The notes beneath the pieces are model-generated. The model had not been told where the DNA came from. It saw nothing but the letters and a program-made list of their open reading frames with translations, and ran no database searches. The translations under genes were made by a program, and so were the position numbers. From contig NC_021684.1 in NCBI RefSeq assembly GCF_000247815.1, forward strand, positions 5,203,851-5,267,850: a DNA stretch of 64,000 nt. Direction: 5' to 3'. Shown here one piece after another: positions 20,233 to 64,000 of the stretch. Each line of letters opens with the position of its first letter. Positions within the stretch are counted from its first letter, which is position 1. Origin of the DNA: Ficedula albicollis. Lineage: Eukaryota > Chordata > Aves > Passeriformes > Muscicapidae.

Positions 20233-20238
20233 AATAAA
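20233..20238 (+). terminator. HYAL2 polyadenylation signal AATAAA
   Basis: AATAAA in CGAATAAAGC, 304 nt after the HYAL2 stop, followed by a TG-rich stretch. Confidence 0.85.
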
Positions 20239-20461
20239 GCTGGTCAGACTGAGAGGTGTGGGCTGGTTTGGGCCGAGGTGGGTACGGGTCACTCATCTCT
20301 TGGACACAAGCGGCGGGAAGCGGTGAGTGTTGGTTGGTACGCAGCTCGGGGGAAGCTCTGCGGTGTCGGGAACTGCTCCTCTCGGGAAAGGGGCTGGAGC
20401 GGCCGGAGCCGCGTGGGCAGCCACGGCCGGGCCACCCACGTGGAGGCTGCGTGCGGCCCCG

Positions 20462-20730
<269 letters not shown>

Positions 20731-21531
20731 GGCAGCACCCGGGATGCGCAGCGGGAGCCCCCGGGCCCGGAATCGCCGTGCGCGGACACCGCGCTGTGCT
20801 CCACGGCCGGTAGGTTCAGCCCCGCGGGACCGGGGACACCCCTGTGCCGCGAGCGTCCCTGAGCTCCGCTGTCCGTGCCACGAGTGTCCCCCAGCGGTGC
20901 CCTGGCGTGGTTCCTGCCCCCGACTCTGCCCTGCTCTGCCTGTGCCCGTGCAGCCTCTCCGCTGTCCCGAGGGATGCCCGTGGTCATAGAGCGGCCCCGC
21001 GTGGCACAGCCGCCTCCCTGCCCACGCCCCTCGGCTGCTGTGAGAATCCCCATGCCGTGCTCTCCTGGGCCTCCTGGCCCCTCGCGGGAGTGGCCCCGGG
21101 CCGAGCCCCCAATGGCCGCGGCGCCCAGGCGGGAGTGTCCCGTGTCGCGCCGGGTGCTGCCCGGTGCCGTGAGCTCGCTGCCGGCAGTGCCCTCCTCCCG
21201 CCGGGGAATGGCCTCGTTCTCCACTTCCCGTGCGGCGCCCGCCCGGCGCAGCCCGCGTCCATCACCGTGACCTTCCTCCCCCCGCCCCGTCCGTGTCTGT
21301 TTGTCTTTCCAGCCCACTCACCGCCGGCCAGTCATGGGGTGTTGACTCTGTGCATTCCTTTCCAGCTGAGCCCGCCGCCGCTCGTTACGCGGGGCTGACG
21401 CTGCTGTCCCGCTCCGGGACCGCTGATAAATTCGGGGACTTTGAGGAGGTGGAAGAGGTGACCCTGGGTGACTGCACCGCTTGGGAACGGAGGTGCGGCT
21501 TAATGCCGGTCCTGACTTGGGGATAAAAGCA
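20731..21531. other. HYAL2-HYAL1 intergenic GC-rich stretch
   Basis: CpG-rich sequence with open frames on both strands but no recognisable protein similarity. A possible acceptor-like TTTCCAG at about 21360 could belong to a HYAL1 5' non-coding exon; unproven. Confidence 0.45.
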
Positions 21532-21539
21532 TCGAGGTC
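21532..21539 (+). promoter_or_regulatory. TATA-like box of HYAL1
   Basis: GATAAAAG lies 60 nt before the HYAL1 ATG. A start about 30 nt downstream would give a 5' UTR of around 30-35 nt. Inference from spacing. Confidence 0.5.
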
Positions 21540-21598
21540 TGCCCAGGTCTCAGCTCTCCCCAGGCAGCTCCAGGACTCACCCTGAGCACAGCGGCACC

Positions 21599-23102
21599 AT
21601 GGTGTCAGCATGGTCCTGCTGGGTCCTCCTGCTGCTCCTGCCTGCCCTGGCCCATCCTGGGGGACCCGGTCCTGTCCTCGTCAGCCGCCCCTTTGTCACC
21701 ATCTGGAACATCCCCACCAAGCGCTGCGCCGAGGACTACAATGTCACCCTCAGCCTGGAGGTCTTTGATGTGTTGGCCAATGACCAGCAATCTTTCACTG
21801 GGCAGGATATCACCCTCTTTTACAGCAACAAGATGGGTCTCTACCCCTACTACACATCTGAGGGGGGGCCAGTGAATGGGGGGCTCCCCCAAAATGCCAG
21901 CCTGGAGGCTCACATCCACCAAGCCACGCAGGACATCAAGGTGACTCTGCCCAGCCCTGACTACAGTGGGCTGGCTGTCATCGACTGGGAGAAATGGCGC
22001 CCACTGTGGGTCCGCAACTGGGACTCCATGGAGATCTACCGGCACAAGTCGGAGGAGCTGGTGCAGCAGCAGCACCCGCAGTGGCCTCCCGAGGAGGTGG
22101 AGGAGACAGCCAAGCAGCAGTTTGAGAAGAGCGCCTGTGATTTCATGAACAAGACGCTGTGGCTGGGCGAGAGCCTCCGTCCCAGTGCCTACTGGGGCTT
22201 CTATGGTTTCCCCGACTGCTACAACAATGAGTTTGATCGCCTGCCCTACAACGCGACGTGCCCAGATGTGCAGCAGCAGAGGAACAGGAATCTGTCCTGG
22301 CTCTGGAGGGGCAGCCGAGCGCTCTACCCCAGCATCTACCTGCCCCTCCACCTCAAAGGCACTGACAACGTGCTGCCCTACGTGCGGCACCGCGTGGCCG
22401 AGGCTTTCGCTGTCCAGCACGGAATCCTTGACAGTGGCATCCCCGTCCTGCCCTACTCCCAGATCGCCTTCGAGTACACTCTGGACTTCCTCTCCCAGGT
22501 GATGGGGATGTGGGTTGGTGGGTTGGCACCAGGGAGTCTTTACCTCTGCTGGGGCTGTGTGAGGGCTTTGGGCACTGCTGACTTCTCCTCTCTCCGTGGG
22601 CGCAGGAGGACCTGATGAGCACCATCGGGGAGAGCGCGGCTCAGGGGGCTGCTGGCATCATCCTCTGGGGCAGCCTGAACTACAGCGCCTCCAAGGTGAG
22701 TGCAGGTGGTGGCAGCAGCTCCCTGTCAGCAGGTACCCCCAGTGCCTCAGCTGTGCAGGGCTGTGACACCCAATGCCATTGCAGGAGACGTGCCTGAGGC
22801 TGAAGGACTACGTGGAAGGGCCCCTGGGCCACTACATTGTGAATGTGACAGCCAGCTCTGACCTGTGCAGCCAGAGCCTGTGCTCCGGCCAGGGCCGCTG
22901 CGTGCGCCGGGACAACCAGCAGGGCTTCCTCCACCTTGACCCCTCCCGCTTCACCATCCACCCGCGTGCTGGCAAACCCTGGCTTGTGGCTCAGAGCCTG
23001 GAGCCTGCGGAGGACATCTCCAAACTGGCCAAGGAGTTCAGCTGCCAGTGCTATGACAAGTGGCAGGGACCACGCTGTGACACCCAGGGTTCTGTCAAGT
23101 GA
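21599..23102 (+). CDS. HYAL1: HYAL1-type hyaluronidase, complete coding sequence
   Basis: Coding exons 21599-22498, 22606-22695 (90 nt) and 22785-23102 give 435 residues, the same length as human HYAL1. The start has a strong context (GGCACCATGG) and opens a signal peptide (about residues 1-19). The family 56 catalytic pair is D129 and E131 in AVIDWEKWRP, the same numbers as in human HYAL1. Other family marks are YPYYT, GGLPQNASL, WGFYGFPDCYN and GESAAQGAAG. Seven N-glycosylation sequons are seen. The C-terminus has the EGF-like cluster (CSQSLCSGQGRCVRR ... CQCYDKWQGPRC) and no hydrophobic tail, so it should be soluble. HYAL1 is the acid-active lysosomal and plasma enzyme that reduces hyaluronan to small oligosaccharides. 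HYAL3 was considered: the sequence is closer to HYAL1 at the catalytic region and in GESAAQGAAG, and the position next to HYAL2 is that of HYAL1. Confidence 0.93.
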
Positions 23103-23205
23103 CCCACCCGCCCCAATTTTCCCCCTCTGGGGACACTGGGGCAGACAGGATGACACTAGCTTAGCAGCCTTGCCACAGGGTTGAGAACCTGACAGTGGGG
23201 CTCTT

Positions 23206-23211
23206 AATAAA
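23206..23211 (+). terminator. HYAL1 polyadenylation signal AATAAA
   Basis: AATAAA in CTTAATAAAACC, 104 nt after the HYAL1 stop. Confidence 0.88.
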
Positions 23212-23270
23212 ACCAGAAAGCACCAGCAAGTGTCTCCTTGTCTTCTGCTGCAGAACATTCTGGGGTGGCA

Positions 23271-23390
23271 GGGTTCTCCTGCAACACCACTGCTGCCTTG
23301 TGATGCTGCCAAGGGCTGTCCTTTGGGCCAGGGTTCTCCTGCAACACCACTGCTGCCTTGCGATGCTGCCAAGGGCTGTCCTTTGGGCTG
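23271..23390 (+). repeat. Two-copy tandem duplication, period 60
   Basis: GGGTTCTCCTGCAACACCAC and the next 40 nt occur twice (23271-23330, 23331-23390) with two or three differences, 60 nt after the HYAL1 poly(A) signal. Confidence 0.94.
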
Positions 23391-38299
<14,909 letters not shown>

Positions 38300-38668
38300 T
38301 CACAGGATGGTTTGGGTTGGAAGGGACCTTAGAGTTCATCCCATCCCTGCTGTGAGCAGGGGCACCTTGTGCTGTCCCAGGGTCCCATCCCACCTGGCCT
38401 TGGACATTTCCAGGGATGGGGCAGCCACAGCTTCTCTGGGCAACCTGTGCCAGGAGCTCACCACCCTCACGGGGAAGGATTTATTCCTAATGTCCCATCT
38501 AGTCCTGCCCTCTGAGGGTTTAAAGCCGTTCCCCCTTGTCCTGCCACTCTGTGCTCCTGTCAAAAGGCACTCTGCAGCTCTCTTGGAGCCCCTTTAGGCA
38601 CTGGAAGTTGCTATAACATCTCCCGGAGCCTTCTCTTCTCCAAAACCATTCTGATATGCTGAGCCTGT
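38300..38668 (-). mobile_element. CR1 LINE fragment, 3' part, minus strand
   Basis: The plus strand reads ACAGGATGGTTTGGGTTGG, AAGGGACCTTAGAGTTCATC, then CCTGGCCTTGGACATTTCCAG, GGGATGGGGCAGCCACAGC, CTGGGCAACCTGTGCCAG and GAGCCTTCTCTTCTCCA. This is the reverse complement of the conserved 3' region of avian CR1 elements. About 370 nt of 5'-truncated copy remain, as is typical of CR1. The 96-codon plus-strand frame here is the CR1 antisense, not a gene. Ends are approximate. Confidence 0.88.
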
Positions 38669-39456
38669 GAATTTGTGTCCGTGCGAAGAGAAGAAATACT
38701 TTTTTGTGTAAAATGTGTCGACTTACCTGTGCTGTTACAACAGTACAGTTTTAAGTGGCTTTAGGGTTGGGTTTTGATTCTGCCAAACTTATCTCTCATT
38801 TGAGAAGCTGCTGAATGAGAGATTCTCCTGGGTGTTGGTGTTCTCAACATTTAAGGGTCTGAAGTAATGCACTGGAATTAATCCTGAAGCCCTCAAGCTC
38901 TGAGCTGCCATGAATACAGTGATGAGTCTCTTAATTGCAACTGACTTGTATCCATGTGATGGATAAAAAGGATGTTTTGCAAATGTTTTATTAATAAAAT
39001 GAGATAGATTTGTCAGGAGTGCCCTTGTAGAAATAATGTGCCTGTTACATTGAAACATGGAATTTAAAGCTGTAATTTCTGCACTAGGATGTCTGAAATG
39101 CCTGTATGACATTGGTTTCCAGGTGATTCAGTATATGTATTCAGTATATTGTTTACAGGCAATGCAGGAGTAGAAAAGTGTAGGACAAGATTTTTAAAAA
39201 AAGGTAAATAAAAGGTTTTAAGTTCTTGCCTCTGTTTTTGGCTCTGAAGGCGAGCTACAGTTGCCCAAACTACTTCCTGAGTACTTATTTTTAAAGAATT
39301 CTCTTCTGTTTCTGCATCACACCCTTTGTGTGGGGCTGGCTTTACACATGTTGAGCCTTGACCCTGGGCACTGCCAGGGGAGCTGTGTGATCCAGGCTCC
39401 CTGGCAGTGCTCTCCTCCAAGCCCAGAATTCCAACAGCCCCCACCAGCCCCGGATC

Positions 39457-40608
39457 TGCTGTGAGCTTGATGCCTGTCACCAGAGGGACACCTAAAAATG
39501 GCTTGGATGTGCTATTGGGCTATTCCTGCCTCACTGGGAAAAGCCACTCGTGGTGCTGCTTTTCTGGCAGTGGATTCCCACGTGACAGATTTCTCCTTGT
39601 GCAGACAGCAGCACGCTGGTGAGTTGTCTCAGTCTGAGCTGGCGCTGCAGAGGCTGGGTTTGATCCTGCATGGTTTAGGTGCCTAAGTGGGGAGGTTTCC
39701 CTAAGCAGCAAGAAATCCTCGTGTCTGGGTTAGGTACAGTTTGCCAGTGGATAGTTTACATCAAAACATGCAAAACCAAAATATTTCTGGTGGTTTATTA
39801 TCTCTAAAAGCTTCTGTATGACTACACCCCCTTGTTTTGACCTAAGGAGCACAACCACCATGAGTGGTTTTAATGCATCTGAAACTCTGAATCACTGACA
39901 CTCTTTGGATTCAAGGCTGGTTTTTCCTTCCTTTTAAGTTTCCTTTTATGGTCATATATCCCTGGAAATCTGATTGATGTTGGTTAATAACAAGCAACAT
40001 TTGTTGTTCATGGGAGCCCTGTTGATATCTTGTGCTGTGAGCTTGATGCCTGTCACCAGAGGGACACCTAAAAATGGCTTGGATGTGCTATTGGGCTATT
40101 CCTGCCTCACTGGGAAAAGCCACTCGTGGTGCTGCTTTTCTGGCAGTGGATTCCCACGTGACAGATTTCTCCTTGTGCAGACAGCAGCACGCTGGTGAGT
40201 TGTCTCAGTCTGAGCTGGCGCTGCAGAGGCTGGGTTTGATCCTGCATGGTTTAGGTGCCTAAGTGGGGAGGTTTCCCTAAGCAGCAAGAAATCCTCGTGT
40301 CTGGGTTAGGTACAGTTTGCCAGTGGATAGTTTACATCAAAACATGCAAAACCAAAATATTTCTGGTGGTTTATTATCTCTAAAAGCTTCTGTATGACTA
40401 CACCCCCTTGTTTTGACCTAAGGAGCACAACCACCATGAGTGGTTTTAATGCATCTGAAACTCTGAATCACTGACACTCTTTGGATTCAAGGCTGGTTTT
40501 TCCTTCCTTTTAAGTTTCCTTTTATGGTCATATATCCCTGGAAATCTGATTGATGTTGGTTAATAACAAGCAACATTTGTTGTTCGTGGGAATCCTGTTG
40601 ATATCTTT
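39457..40608 (+). repeat. 576-bp tandem duplication, nearly identical copies
   Basis: Copy 1 is 39457-40032 and copy 2 is 40033-40608. The copies look almost identical; differences seen are at the right end (TTCATGGGAGCCCTG against TTCGTGGGAATCCTG). A 62-codon open frame appears identically in both; it has no recognisable similarity and is read as a by-product of the duplication. It is the only long two-copy repeat in the window. Confidence 0.95.
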
Positions 40609-40615
40609 GAGCTGT

Positions 40616-40713
40616 GCAGCATTTACCTTCTGTGTCAAGGAGGGGGAAAAAAGGAGCTTTGTATGCAGCATTTACCTTCTGTGTCAAGGAGGGGGGAAAA
40701 AAAGAGCTTTGTA
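40616..40713 (+). repeat. Two-copy tandem duplication, period 49
   Basis: GCAGCATTTACCTTCTGTGT and the following G/A-rich segment occur twice (40616-40664, 40665-40713), directly after the 576-bp duplication. Confidence 0.92.
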
Positions 40714-49161
<8,448 letters not shown>

Positions 49162-49162
49162 T

Positions 49163-49236
49163 GTCCCCGGTACCGCCGGCACGTCCCCGGTACCGCCGGC
49201 ACGTCCCCGGTACCGCCGGCACGTCCCCGGTACCGA
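49163..49236 (+). repeat. 20-bp minisatellite, 3.7 copies
   Basis: Perfect copies of GTCCCCGGTACCGCCGGCAC at 49163, 49183 and 49203, and a partial copy at 49223. Each has the 8-nt palindrome CGGTACCG. Confidence 0.95.
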
Positions 49237-49463
49237 GTGCCCCCGGGCCATGCGGGAGAGCTGCCGCAACGCCGCAGAGACCCCCGAGTCTCGCTGTGAT
49301 GCCGCAGATGCCTCCTGGCGCTCGGACACACACAGGGCCGGTTTGTGGGGAGCTCGGGGTGCTGAGGGCATGGGCCTGTGAGCCTGGAAAATCTTCTTTC
49401 CCTGTTCCAAGTGTGCTGCCGGAGAGACGGTGGACGGACGGGAGGAAGAGATGTTGCGTGATT

Positions 49464-49587
49464 TATGGATGTTTTATGGACTGTCAGACTAAAAAATGAT
49501 ATCTTTACTAGGAAAGTGAGATACGTATGGATGTTTTATGGACTGTCAGACTAAAAAGTGATATCTTTACTAGGGAAGTGAGATACA
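49464..49587 (+). repeat. Two-copy tandem duplication, period 62
   Basis: TATGGATGTTTTATGGACTG and the next 42 nt occur twice (49464-49525, 49526-49587) with about three differences. Confidence 0.94.
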
Positions 49588-63733
<14,146 letters not shown>

Positions 63734-64000
63734 TAAGTTTTGATTGTGGTTGGTACACTGTGCTAATCATATTAAAATGGTATCCTTTAATTTGCTCTTA
63801 GAGATGGCTTGAAGTTGCATTTTTGTATGATCAAGAAGACCCTTAGGGAGACTGCAGGAAAAGACATTCTAGGGAAGGTGGAATAGTGATTTCCTTAGGC
63901 TAATTAAAATCTGGGGGTCTTTTTTTCTTGATTGTTTCATCTAAAGCATCAAAAATGGAGAGAAGTCTTTCTTGATTCCTTTTCATTAGGATGTGACTAC

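Noticed and set aside
21599..23102. HYAL3 instead of HYAL1
   Set aside because: Length 435, D129/E131 numbering, GESAAQGAAG and the position beside HYAL2 fit HYAL1 better.
38307..38597. 96-codon plus-strand open frame
   Set aside because: It is the antisense of the conserved CR1 3' region, not a gene.
39498..40287. Two identical 62-codon frames as tandem gene copies
   Set aside because: They are identical because they lie in the 576-bp duplication; there is no splice or similarity support.

Overview
This is vertebrate nuclear DNA, almost certainly from a bird. The evidence is multi-exon genes with GT/AG introns, proteins that match the RASSF1/TUSC2/HYAL cluster (human 3p21.3) and PFKFB4, a minus-strand CR1 LINE tail of avian type, small introns and very GC-rich gene starts. 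The bird order cannot be told from the sequence. All recognised genes are on the plus strand. Family identifications rest on recalled family sequences; no search was run.

Layout. 1-1278: last three exons of ZMYND10 (axonemal dynein assembly factor, MYND finger). 4051-7955: RASSF1, with one exon of the long form A (end of the C1 zinc domain), the private exon of the short form C, and four shared exons (RA and SARAH domains). 9505-11257: last two exons of TUSC2, then a long 3' UTR to about 13.9 kb. 17666-19929: HYAL2, complete, 476 aa, with a GPI-anchor tail. 21599-23102: HYAL1, complete, 435 aa. 23.2-52 kb: about 29 kb with no gene I can recognise, holding a CR1 fragment, a 576-bp tandem duplication and two very long C runs. 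53077-63732: first three coding exons of PFKFB4, which continues beyond the window. HYAL2 and HYAL1 are tandem paralogues with the same three-exon coding layout, including a 90-nt middle exon. The other genes are neighbours without an obvious shared pathway.

The dominant oddity is eight pure poly-C runs of 191 to 2655 nt (about 8.4 kb, 13% of the window), all C on the plus strand. They lie where promoter CpG islands and first exons belong: RASSF1A, RASSF1C, TUSC2, HYAL2, HYAL1 and PFKFB4. RASSF1C and PFKFB4 are cut off inside codable sequence at the edge of a run, and the expected first exons of RASSF1A and TUSC2 are absent. I read the runs mainly as assembly or consensus failures over GC-rich sequence, not as genuine homopolymers. 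They hide the true starts of four genes. The long poly-Pro/poly-Gly reading frames they create are not genes.

A second pattern is many two-copy tandem duplications of 44-89 bp in non-coding DNA, plus G/C-rich minisatellites that share a GTGTCCCC core and often lie beside the C runs. I found no clear evidence of a new biological system. The most useful leads are the C runs, the two C runs without an assigned gene (32.7-35.4 kb and 47.8-49.2 kb), the HYAL1-PFKFB4 adjacency, and the loss of the ATM-type SQ site in RASSF1.
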